From Phyllobacteriaceae bacterium (lineage in GTDB: Bacteria > Pseudomonadota > Alphaproteobacteria > Rhizobiales > Rhizobiaceae), in NCBI GenBank assembly GCA_023954255.1, contig JAMLIH010000018.1, forward strand, positions 1-46,326: 46,326 nt of DNA, given 5' to 3'. The position numbers and the translations under genes were made by a program. Under the pieces are notes generated by a model. The model was given only the letters and a program-made list of their open reading frames with translations. It ran no database searches and had not been told where the DNA came from. This document shows positions 8,652 through 15,809 of the stretch, piece after piece. Positions within the stretch are counted from its first letter, which is position 1. Each line of letters begins with the position of its first letter.

Positions 8652-8710
8652 GAACGGTACCGGGCCACCGGAGGGAAGCAGCCCTACGCGAGGTCCCGGG
8701 AGGGGAGGAC

Positions 8711-10081
8711 CTAGGCGGTACCGAACTTGACGAGCTTGATGGCGTCGAAATCCTGAACCCCGCCACCGACGCGTTTGGTGGTGTAGAACAGGACATAGGG
8801 CTTGGCGGAATAGGGATCGCGCAGCACCCGGACGCCTGCCCGGTCGACGATGAGATAACCGCGGCCGAAGTCACCAAAGGCGATCGGTAGGCTGTCGCTG
8901 GCGATGTCGGGCATGTCCTCGGCCTCCACAACGGGGAAGCCCATCAGCATGGCCTTTTCACCGGCCGTTGCCGGCGGCTGCCAGAGATAGTTGCCGTCGG
9001 CATCCTTGAGTTTGCGGATTTCGGCCTGGCTGCGGCGGTTCATCATCCAGTGGGCGTTCTGGCGGTAGCCCGCCTTCAGCGCATAGATGGTGTCGACCAG
9101 CGTGTCGGAAGGATCGCTGGCGGCGAAATCGCCATCGACACCGGTGGCCACATAGCCGAGATTGCCCCAGCTCCAGGCGCTTTCATCGACCGTCGCATTG
9201 TCGAGAAGCCCCTTCGGCTTGTTGACACCATCGCCATTGATGAAGGCGGCACTTTCCTGTTCGGCGAAGGCAATCTCGACTTCCTGGGCAAGCCATTCGT
9301 CGATGTTGATCGCCGCATCGTCGAGCAGGGTCGAGGTAGCCGCCGGCATGGCATAGAGTTCCATGGTCGGAAACTGCAGTTCGGAAAGCGCAGGGGTTGC
9401 CGTCTGGGCGCGAACATCGGTCTCGGCAACCCAGCCGGTGGCAGGCCCGGTGACGGCAAACGGCTTCTTGTACATGGACGAGGAGACCGTTCGAACGGAA
9501 GCAACCGAACGTACCGGCGAAATGTTTGCCAGCCTGCGGCCGATTTCCTGCGCGGTTTCGTCAGGCACCAGAAAGCCGCCATCGGGATCGGAGCCATAGG
9601 ACATGGCCTTTTCCTCGAAACGGCGCAGGCCGGTCTCGTTGCCCTTGCGGACATAGCCTTCAAAGGCATTCTTGTGCTCGATACCGGCAAGGGTAACCAC
9701 GCCGGAACGCGCGGCGCCGGGGCGCTGCTGCCTGATCAGCAGATGGTCCATCACCCGCTTGTGCTCATCGAGTGCGGTGTTGATGCGGTTCATCTTCTCG
9801 GTGGTGACGGTGTCGGCGCCGATGCTGGATTCAACCTGGGCAAGGCGCTCGTCATTGGCTTGACGGAATGCCTCGAAGGCGACCATGAATTCGTCGAAAG
9901 CCTCGGCGACGTCCTGGGCAGGCGAACTGACTGGCTGGGCGGGGATGGCTGCCATGACAGGAACGGCGGAGATTGCCTCTTCCTTGCGCGACCATCCTTT
10001 TGTTTCCGGGGCTTTGATTTCGGGGGCTTTGATCTCGGGGGCTTTCGCGCCCGGTTTCCGGGTTGTGGTTCTGGTTTTCAT
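8711..10081 (-). CDS. GTA major capsid protein, HK97 fold (g5-like)
   Basis: This 456-residue HK97-type major capsid protein starts with a low-complexity lysine/proline segment (three APE[I/T]K units, residues 14-28) and a helical delta-type scaffold region to about residue 110 (FDEFMVAFEAFRQANDERLA). The folded capsid domain follows (FEGYVRKGNETGLRRFEEKA, SDPDGGFLVPDETAQEI, FINGDGVNKPKGLL, PIAFGDFGRGYLIVDRAGVR). The scaffold portion is expected to be removed by the protease encoded just upstream. The order protease-capsid-connector matches RcGTA g4-g6. Confidence 0.95.
   Translation of the reverse strand: MKTRTTTRKPGAKAPEIKAPEIKAPETKGWSRKEEAISAVPVMAAIPAQPVSSPAQDVAEAFDEFMVAFEAFRQANDERLAQVESSIGADTVTTEKMNRINTALDEHKRVMDHLLIRQQRPGAARSGVVTLAGIEHKNAFEGYVRKGNETGLRRFEEKAMSYGSDPDGGFLVPDETAQEIGRRLANISPVRSVASVRTVSSSMYKKPFAVTGPATGWVAETDVRAQTATPALSELQFPTMELYAMPAATSTLLDDAAINIDEWLAQEVEIAFAEQESAAFINGDGVNKPKGLLDNATVDESAWSWGNLGYVATGVDGDFAASDPSDTLVDTIYALKAGYRQNAHWMMNRRSQAEIRKLKDADGNYLWQPPATAGEKAMLMGFPVVEAEDMPDIASDSLPIAFGDFGRGYLIVDRAGVRVLRDPYSAKPYVLFYTTKRVGGGVQDFDAIKLVKFGTA
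9998..10042 (-). repeat. Three tandem 15-bp units coding APEIK/APEIK/APETK in capsid N-terminus
   Basis: Near-identical 15-base units in frame give APEIK, APEIK, APETK at residues 14-28 of the capsid protein. The segment lies in the part normally cleaved off during maturation, so its copy number could vary without affecting the shell. The repeat is directly visible; its function is unknown. Confidence 0.75.
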
Positions 10082-10091
10082 CTACGTGTCC

Positions 10092-10820
10092 TTATCGGTT
10101 GGTGTGGCGGGCGCCCTGATGAAGCGCGCTGGCGGCAGCGCGGATGCGCGTGACCAGATCGCCTGCGGGCATGCCCGGTGAGCCGCCAACCGCGTCGCGC
10201 CGGTTGAGGCAGTCGCGATAGCCCTTGGTGACAACCCGTCTGGCATCGCTGCGCGAAAGCCCGGCATCCCGCACGAGCCAGCGCTCAAATTCACGAATGG
10301 AGGGAAGCGCGCCGCCCTGCCGCAAACCGGCTTCGAACCGCTTGACGCTTTCGATCCGCGCACTTTCCTGCATGGGAAAGGTGACGACCGAGATTTCCCA
10401 AAGATCGGCTTCGAGAATGCGGCGTGCGCCGGTGGCCCGGTCCTGCCGGGCGCGGATGGTGCGAAAGCCGATGGAAAGCCCGTCAATGGCACCGGCGCGC
10501 ATCAATTCGTGCACTTCCCTGCCCTTTTGCGTTGCCAGCGCCAGACGGCCGCGCACCTTCAGGCCTTGCGGGGTCTCCCCGATTTTTTCCCAGGTGCCGA
10601 TGGGTTCTGCCGCATCGTGCTGAAACAGCATGCGGATGCCGGACGGCCCGCGCCGGGCGAGCGACCCCGTGAAAGCGCCCGCCGCCACGATGTCATTGCC
10701 GAGATCGACCTCGTTGAAGACGCTGGCATAGCCCTCGAAGGTGCCGTCAAGCCGCACGCGGCCCATATCGGCAGGCACGCGTTTCATCTCCCGCAGGTCA
10801 AGCAGGCGGTCCTGTTTCAT
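10092..10820 (-). CDS. GTA prohead protease, HK97 family (g4-like)
   Basis: This is a 242-residue serine-type prohead maturation protease (peptidase U35 / HK97 family). The start was set at the ATG at 10820 because GGAG lies a few bases upstream; a longer reading would overlap the preceding gene. Visible signatures are GTFEGYASVFNEVDLGNDIV, RMLFQHDAAEPIGTW with the likely catalytic His, and GLSIGFRTI with the likely catalytic Ser, then LWEISVVTFPMQESARI. It processes the capsid delta domain during assembly. Confidence 0.92.
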   Translation of the reverse strand: MKQDRLLDLREMKRVPADMGRVRLDGTFEGYASVFNEVDLGNDIVAAGAFTGSLARRGPSGIRMLFQHDAAEPIGTWEKIGETPQGLKVRGRLALATQKGREVHELMRAGAIDGLSIGFRTIRARQDRATGARRILEADLWEISVVTFPMQESARIESVKRFEAGLRQGGALPSIREFERWLVRDAGLSRSDARRVVTKGYRDCLNRRDAVGGSPGMPAGDLVTRIRAAASALHQGARHTNR

Positions 10821-10842
10821 CCAAAGCTCCGTAAAGTGACAG

Positions 10843-11199
10843 TTACTTGCTGCGCCCGGCAAAGCGGGTGTCGAAAAAGCGGCGCAGGGCACCCAGTGCC
10901 CACCAGGCGGCAAGGCTTGCGCCGGCAGCCCCCATCAGGGCGATTTCAAAGCGGGTAAGCTCACCGGTCACGCCGAAGCGCTCAGCCAGGCTGGCGCTTA
11001 CGACCGGGCCGAAAACGATGCCGACGGAAACGCCGGTCAGAAAGCGGATCGCTGCCTCGCGTCGGCCTTTCGGCAGCACATAGGCAATCGAAATCGCCGA
11101 ACCCAGAACCGCGCCCGTGACCTTCGCCATCCAAAGCAGGATCTGGTCCGGCAGATCGGCCGGATGCAGGGCTGCGGCAAGGTCAAAGCGTGGCGTCAT
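10843..11199 (-). CDS. DUF6107 membrane protein of the GTA cluster (g3.5 position)
   Basis: This is a 118-residue protein with three hydrophobic segments: around residues 18-40 (VTGAVLGSAISIAYVL), 52-72 (FLTGVSVGIVFGPVVSAS) and 85-105 (ALMGAAGASLAAWWALGAL). It ends in a basic tail. The ATG at 11199 lies inside the last codons of the portal gene (17-base overlap). The position corresponds to RcGTA g3.5, and the sequence fits the DUF6107 family seen in rhizobial GTA-like clusters. A membrane protein here could be holin-like or an assembly factor; neither is shown. Confidence 0.82.
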   Translation of the reverse strand: MTPRFDLAAALHPADLPDQILLWMAKVTGAVLGSAISIAYVLPKGRREAAIRFLTGVSVGIVFGPVVSASLAERFGVTGELTRFEIALMGAAGASLAAWWALGALRRFFDTRFAGRSK

Positions 11200-12381
11200 C
11201 GTCCAGCCTGCCATAGCCCGTTGCCTCGCGTTTTTCGTTGACGGTGAGAAACTGCGCCTCGTTGACCCGCTGCCACAGCGCATCGCGGTCGGCGGAAAGC
11301 GCCTCGATGGCATCGCGGTCGACATCGAGGCGCAGTTCGCTGCCCCAGACCGGCCCGAGCCAGTGCTCCAGCTCGGCGGCAACGCGCAGCACCAGCGGCA
11401 AGACCGTCTGGCGCCAGAAGGCGCGGTTTGCCTCCTGATAGTTGGAATAGGTGTTGTCGCCGGGAATGCCGAGCAGCATGGGCGGCACGCCGAAGGCGAG
11501 CGCGATGTCGCGGGCAGCCCCGTTGCGGGCTTCCATGAAATCCATGTCCTTGGGGCTGAAGCCCATCGGCTTCCAGTCGAGCCCGCCTTCGAGCAGCATG
11601 GGGCGGCCTGCCCGGCTGGCGCCGGTATAGCCGTCTTCCAGCTCGCCCTTCAGGCGTTCGAACTGCTCATCGGTCAGGTTGATGTTTTCAGCACCCGAAT
11701 AGACCAGCGCGCCGGAAGGCCGGGCCGAATTGTCCAGCAGCGCCTTGTTCCAGCGGCTTGCCGCATTGTGGATTTCCAGCGCCATGTGAGCGGCGCGCAG
11801 CGGCGAGGTTCCCTCGAAATCGTCAAGCGGGTTGTAGGCGAGAGATGCAGCAGCAGCGGATGATCGCCGCCTGCCCCGAACCGGGTCTTGCGGCCGTCGA
11901 CGGTATATTCGTAGGCCTCCGGCCAGCCGTCCTCGCCTGAAACCAGCGACATGCGGTCGGCGCGCAGCAGGTGCAGTTCGCGCGGGCTGCCATCGAGATC
12001 GATGCGCTGGACATAGGCATTGCCGGCGATCAGCAGGCCGCAATAGAGACCGTCGAAAAAGGCTGCGCCTGCGCGCCAGGGATTGGGCCGGGAAAGCAGA
12101 TCGAGCATCGGATGCGTATCGAGTTCCTCGCCCGCCTCATAGAGCAGCCAGGGCATGGAACCGGCGGCTTCCGCAATCATCCGCACACAGCGGTGGACCA
12201 CCGGATTGGCGAGATAGCCTTCGCGGGAAAGCCCGCCATAGCTGCCCTCGCCCCAGGTCGCCTCGGCCAGTCCCTGCAGGGCGATCAGCGGGTTTATCGC
12301 CTGCTTGGTCTCCAGCCGCGCAGTATCGCTGCCGCGTGAAAGCCAGCCGGGCCGGCGAAGCCAGGTCGTCAGAGCGTTCAT
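11183..12381 (-). pseudogene. GTA portal protein (g3-like), interrupted by one frameshift
   Basis: This is an HK97-family portal protein whose two halves lie in different frames. The N-terminal part starts at the ATG at 12381 (MNALTTWLRRPGWLSRG; VVHRCVRMIAEAAGSMPWLLY; AGNAYVQRIDLDG) and reads to GGDHPLLLHL. The C-terminal part resumes as AYNPLDDFEGTSPLRAAHMA and continues through PMLLEGGLDWKPMGFSPKDM to the stop at 11183. The break is at about 11840-11848. One missing base after CATCT would restore HLLAYNPLDD, the expected portal sequence. Flanking genes are intact. The portal is essential for packaging, so a true mutation would disable the particle; a consensus error is equally possible. Confidence 0.88.
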
Positions 12382-12397
12382 CCAATATTCCGTGTTG

Positions 12398-13780
12398 TCA
12401 GGTGGCGCGGATTTTCGGTTCGCCACGATTTTTCAGCGCCAGTTCATGCAGCGCCCAGACCAGCGCATCGAGCCGGTCGGGTGAGCGCCCGCCAGCTAGA
12501 CCATCGGCCGTGAAATCGCACATCTGGTCCTCAAGCTCCCGGAAGGCGCCGGCATGGCGCACCCTGCCCTGGGCATAGAGCATGGCGACGGGTTCCGCCC
12601 GCAGCCACTTGCCCCGGCTGGCGCGCACCATGCGCACCGGCAGGCCGGGATCGCCCAGCATCAGCACGCTGCGCACCATCTCGCCGCCCTGGTTGACCTC
12701 GGCGACGACGCAATCTGCATCGAGGCGGCGGTAGAGCCGGCTGACGGCGGCAGACCATTCCTCAGGCTGGGCGCCGTGCAATGTGTTATCTGCCAGCACG
12801 TAGCAGATGCCGTCTGCCGCCTTTCCCACGGCAACGATGCCGCAGGCATCCGCCGTCCCGGCGGACGACGCCGGCGGATCGACGGCAACGACGATGCGCT
12901 GCATCGCCGGAGCGTTGCTCACCCGCAAGGCGTCGATCGCATCGAGCCGCCACAGCGCGCCTTCAACCTGTTCGATGATCTCGCCATCGATTTCCTGACG
13001 GCCAAGCCGCGTGCCGCCATATTCGCCCGTGATGAAGGACAGAAAGCCTTGCGCCAGATGGGCCTCGTTTTCAAATGTCGTTGCCCGCGTTACCGCCGTA
13101 TGCGGATCGGCAACCAGCTTCTTCAGCAGCCGCAGCGGGCGCGGCGTGGTGGTCACCAGTTGCCGGGGAGCCGCCCCCAGCCGCAGGCAGAATTGCAGCA
13201 TGTTCCAGGTCGCTTCGAGATAGGGCCATTTGCTGATCTCATCGCTCCAGGCCAGTCCGAACTGGTTGCCGCGCAAGCCGTCCGGGTCATTGGCGGAGAA
13301 CACCTGGGCAATCGCGCCATTGGGCCATTGCAGCAGGCGGCGCGAGGGCAGCCATTGGGGTTTGCGGTCCTTTCGCTGAACGGCCAGAAGGCCGGATTCG
13401 CCTTCGATCATCACCTGGCGCACATCCTGAAAGGTTTCGCCGATCAGGGCGATGCGCCCGGCGCTGTCGGCCAGATAATGCGGGTCCTCGTGAATGATGC
13501 CGGTCAGCCATTCAGCGCCGGTGCGCGTCTTGCCGGCGCCGCGTCCGCCGAGAAACAGCCAGGTGCGCCAGTCGCCGCCCGGCATCACCTCAGGAGGGCG
13601 CTCGGGAGGCCGTTGGGCAGGGTGCAGAAAGACCGGCCAGTCACGATGAAGGGTTTCGCGCCAGACCGGCGTGAGACCGTCAATCAGGGCGAGGCGCTGC
13701 TCCTTGCCCGGCAATCGCCGCAATGCGTTTCTCAAGCTCGCTGCGGAATTCCACAACATCCGTCGGATATCGTCCGGCAT
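12398..13780 (-). CDS. GTA large terminase (g2-like)
   Basis: This 460-residue packaging ATPase/nuclease is intact. Walker A is GGRGAGKT at residues 78-85. Walker B with the catalytic acid pair is GLAWSDE at 175-181. The RNase H-like nuclease acidic residues lie in VVAVDPPAS (Asp301), VVAEVNQGG (Glu361) and SPDRLDALVWAL near 440. It belongs to the GTA headful-packaging terminase group, which packages host DNA without sequence specificity. The start is uncertain: the ATG at 13780 overlaps the end of g1 by 101 bases, and an alternative ATG lies seven codons inside. The gene ends 16 bp before the portal start. Confidence 0.94.
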   Translation of the reverse strand: MPDDIRRMLWNSAASLRNALRRLPGKEQRLALIDGLTPVWRETLHRDWPVFLHPAQRPPERPPEVMPGGDWRTWLFLGGRGAGKTRTGAEWLTGIIHEDPHYLADSAGRIALIGETFQDVRQVMIEGESGLLAVQRKDRKPQWLPSRRLLQWPNGAIAQVFSANDPDGLRGNQFGLAWSDEISKWPYLEATWNMLQFCLRLGAAPRQLVTTTPRPLRLLKKLVADPHTAVTRATTFENEAHLAQGFLSFITGEYGGTRLGRQEIDGEIIEQVEGALWRLDAIDALRVSNAPAMQRIVVAVDPPASSAGTADACGIVAVGKAADGICYVLADNTLHGAQPEEWSAAVSRLYRRLDADCVVAEVNQGGEMVRSVLMLGDPGLPVRMVRASRGKWLRAEPVAMLYAQGRVRHAGAFRELEDQMCDFTADGLAGGRSPDRLDALVWALHELALKNRGEPKIRAT

Positions 13781-14206
13781 CGGCAGTGTGTTCCAGGTCC
13801 TTCACCATTGCCTCCAGATCCCGCACCGATTTCGTCAATGCCAGATGGGCGCGTGCCCGTTTTTCGATGTCTTCGGTCCTGTCCGCCTCGCCTCCCGGTT
13901 GAGCGCCGCCAGATCGCGGCGGATGGCGGCGACCGTCTCGCGGGCTAGTTCGGCGGTGACGGAAGGGGTTGCGATCTCCTCCCGCGCCGGGCCTCTTACC
14001 CGCCAGTCTTCGGCAGCACGCAGGGCATCCAGCGTGGCGCAATCGGCGGCCATCAGCCGGGCGATCTGGCCGGTGGAAAGCCCGTGATGCTCATAGGCGA
14101 CACGCGCCGTCCAGCGCTGCTCGGGGGTGAACTGCGCTATGTCCGCAGCAGCGCCCTCGCCCGGTGCTTCACCAGCGGGCGGCGGTTTCGTCTCGTCGAT
14201 GTGCAA
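13680..14206 (-). pseudogene. GTA g1-like protein (putative small terminase), one frameshift
   Basis: The N-terminal part from the ATG at 14206 (FTPEQRWTARVAYEHHGLST, GQIARLMAADCATLDALRAA) resembles the helix-turn-helix start of GTA g1 / small-terminase-like proteins. The frame breaks near 13885-13895. The expected coiled-coil C-terminus continues in another frame as DRTEDIEKRARAHLALTK, LEAMVKDLEHTADAG and FRSELEKRIAAIA to a stop at 13680. One missing base in the GGGAGGCGAGGCGG stretch explains it. Read literally, a 123-residue protein with an unrelated 14-residue tail is made. This is the first gene of the GTA operon. Confidence 0.75.
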
Positions 14207-14244
14207 GGAAATCCCCGTCTTGTCATTAGGGGTGTATCGTGGCC

Positions 14245-14281
14245 GGTCAATCGCCGCTCACCGGTGTGAGCCGCATTGACC
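14245..14281. promoter_or_regulatory. 37-bp inverted repeat just upstream of the GTA operon
   Basis: Arms GGTCAATCGCCGCTCAC (14245-14261) and GTGAGCCGCATTGACC (14266-14281) are near-perfect inverted copies around a CGGT centre. The outer seven bases (GGTCAAT/ATTGACC) and inner six (GCTCAC/GTGAGC) match fully. The element ends about 39 bp before the g1 start codon, at or just after the predicted transcription start. It may be an operator or a 5' leader hairpin controlling GTA expression; the regulator is not known. Confidence 0.6.
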
Positions 14282-14291
14282 GTAGAGAGAA

Positions 14292-14320
14292 CCTACCAAA
14301 CCACTGTGCCATGGTGTCAA
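14292..14320 (-). promoter_or_regulatory. Candidate promoter for the GTA operon
   Basis: A perfect -35 hexamer TTGACA lies at 14320-14315 on the minus strand. The region 17-19 bp further on (GGTAGG/TAGGTT) is only a weak -10, which is common for alphaproteobacterial promoters that need an activator. It sits about 85 bp upstream of g1 and immediately before the inverted repeat. Position supports it; the -10 does not. Confidence 0.4.
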
Positions 14321-14624
14321 GGAATTTTTTCCTATTTTGTGAAAGAAGGCAAATCCGGCGTGATGGAGCTCAAAGGGCAGAATGGCGCTGAAAATCAGGA
14401 AATTGTCAGGAGCGGTATGCGTTCGATGCGCTCAAATAAGAAGGACGCTTCTTCATCAGATAGGGAATGGCACTAAGACCCCCATCAAAGTTGACAGGGT
14501 CTTTGGTTGGCAATTCCGCGGCTTAGCGGAAGGAGGATTGTCCTGCAGCCAATCATTGGTTCCGGCCCTGGCATTTGAGAAATACTTATTTTTCACCAGT
14601 TCATTGACCCAAAGCCTGTCATCA
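14321..14624. other. AT-richer spacer without a convincing gene
   Basis: This stretch between the GTA promoter and the hypothetical pseudogene is clearly more AT-rich than its surroundings. On the minus strand, 14640-14473 could read a coding-like tail (WVNELVKNKYFSNARAG, TNDWLQDNPPSA), but it has no start and is out of frame with the pseudogene. It may be debris from an inserted element. No transposase or integrase sequence is visible. Confidence 0.5.
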
Positions 14625-14989
14625 TCATCCAAGAATGGACTTTAGGTGATCGTGCAGTTCCTTGGCAGTGCCATTAACCGCGGTTAGCCACACAGAATCT
14701 TGAGTGCGATGTGGAGACCCCAGCCTTTCTAAGTTTTCCCAGAGCGGCTCATAGTCTTGAGTGCCGATTCATTCAGGAGACCGTCAAATGTAGAAGCGTG
14801 CGCTATTGACTGTACTACGTCTCTTAGTTGTTTTGCTGTGTAAGGTTCTGACAACACCATCATCAAACCGATGTCAGTTTTGGTCATTGCAGCCAACAGC
14901 AATTTGAAGCCTGTTTCGGCAGCGGCATATCCGTATGCGATCCGTCCGAAAAGTATGTAGTGCTCGTCTGATAGAACAGCTTCAGGCAT
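14625..14989 (-). pseudogene. Hypothetical helical protein, frameshifted
   Basis: A likely start is the ATG at 14989 (MPEAVLSDEHYILFGRIAYG), reading YAAAETGFKLLLAAM and LSEPYTAKQLRDVVQSIAHA down to NESALK. The frame then breaks near 14750 and continues as YEPLWENLERLGSPHRTQDS, VWLTAVNGTAKELHDHLKSI, with a stop at 14625. Together this makes an all-helical protein of about 120 residues. It resembles a family of unnamed helical proteins that begin with an (F/W)G-I-A..E block and end near R(N)..(V)HS.W, though my match is by pattern only. The gene is AT-richer than its neighbours and lies next to the GTA operon, which suggests an acquired gene in decay or a consensus error. Confidence 0.55.
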
Positions 14990-15138
14990 TTCAGACACCA
15001 AAAAAAACACATGTTCAACGAAACGCTGAAGCGGATGCCGGAAACACCGCTGAAGCTGTCTCACAAGCAGACTACACGAAAATCCGCTTAATTGCTTGTG
15101 AAGGACATCAGGCTGGGCCGCTAAATAGCAGTTTCCCC

Positions 15139-15591
15139 TCACTCCTCCCCCGGCCAGGTGACGAGGTGGTCCTCGTAGTCGTCGACGGTCAGGCCATCTT
15201 CCGAGATGACGCGGCCGCGCACGGAAATGCCGGCGTCATGCACGCTTTCGGGACTGCCGGAAATGAGCGGATGCCAGTCGTAGAGGTCCTTGCCCTCGGC
15301 GACCAGCCGGTAGCCGCAGGTCGGCGGCAGCCAGCCCAGTTCGCGCACCTTTTCCGGCGTCAGGTCGATGCAGTCGGGCACCAGGCGAAAGCGCGACTCA
15401 TAGTTCATGCAGCGGCAGGTTTCGCAGTCGAGCTCGGAACAGGCGATGTTGGTCCAGTAGATTTCGCCGGTGTCCCAGTCCTCCAGCTTGTTGAGGCAGC
15501 AACGGCCGCAGCCGTCGCACAGGCTTTCCCATTCGTCGGGGGTCATTTCCTCCAGCGTCTTGCGCTTCCAGAACGGGACTTGTTCGTCCAT
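15139..15591 (-). CDS. YcgN-type UPF0260 cysteine-cluster protein
   Basis: This is a 150-residue protein of the UPF0260/YkgJ family with the characteristic cysteine pattern: [15 protein letters not shown] near residue 25, [15 protein letters not shown] near 55, and single cysteines in VPDCIDL and PPTCGYR. The many cysteines imply zinc or iron-sulfur binding; the cellular role of the family is not established. The ATG at 15591 was chosen because GGAGGCGGTG precedes it and [20 protein letters not shown] matches the usual family N-terminus; an upstream ATG at 15642 would add a low-complexity leader. Confidence 0.93.
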   Translation of the reverse strand: MDEQVPFWKRKTLEEMTPDEWESLCDGCGRCCLNKLEDWDTGEIYWTNIACSELDCETCRCMNYESRFRLVPDCIDLTPEKVRELGWLPPTCGYRLVAEGKDLYDWHPLISGSPESVHDAGISVRGRVISEDGLTVDDYEDHLVTWPGEE

Positions 15592-15809
15592 CACCGCCTC
15601 CGGCTGGGTTGATCCGCTGCCGCCTCCGGCAGATTGAGCCAAGGGCCTCCGGCAGGCGGTTTACCAGAGGCGAAAGGGGATAGCCACGGCAGTTAACCGG
15701 CTGCCCGATTTTTCTCCAAATTTGCTGGCAATTTGCTATAAGCCTTCCCAAGGGACACATCGCATACGGGAGCAGGAGCGCGCCGCCTGGACGCCATCGG
15801 TTGAGAAAC

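Noticed and set aside
13880-13900. Programmed ribosomal frameshift in g1
   Set aside because: No slippery heptamer or downstream structure typical of programmed shifts; an indel is the simpler explanation.
12554-13948. 464-codon plus-strand open frame
   Set aside because: Antisense shadow of the large terminase gene.
1-14206. Active temperate prophage
   Set aside because: Gene content and order are those of a GTA; no integrase, repressor, replication or attachment site is visible in the window.
14478-14506. AAGACCC...GGGTCTT inverted repeat
   Set aside because: Seven-base stem with a 15-base loop and no T-tract; likely chance in an AT-richer region.
14686-14697. TAACCGCGGTTA perfect 12-bp palindrome
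   Set aside because: Lies inside the rebuilt coding sequence of the hypothetical pseudogene and not near a promoter; half sites have wrong spacing for CtrA.
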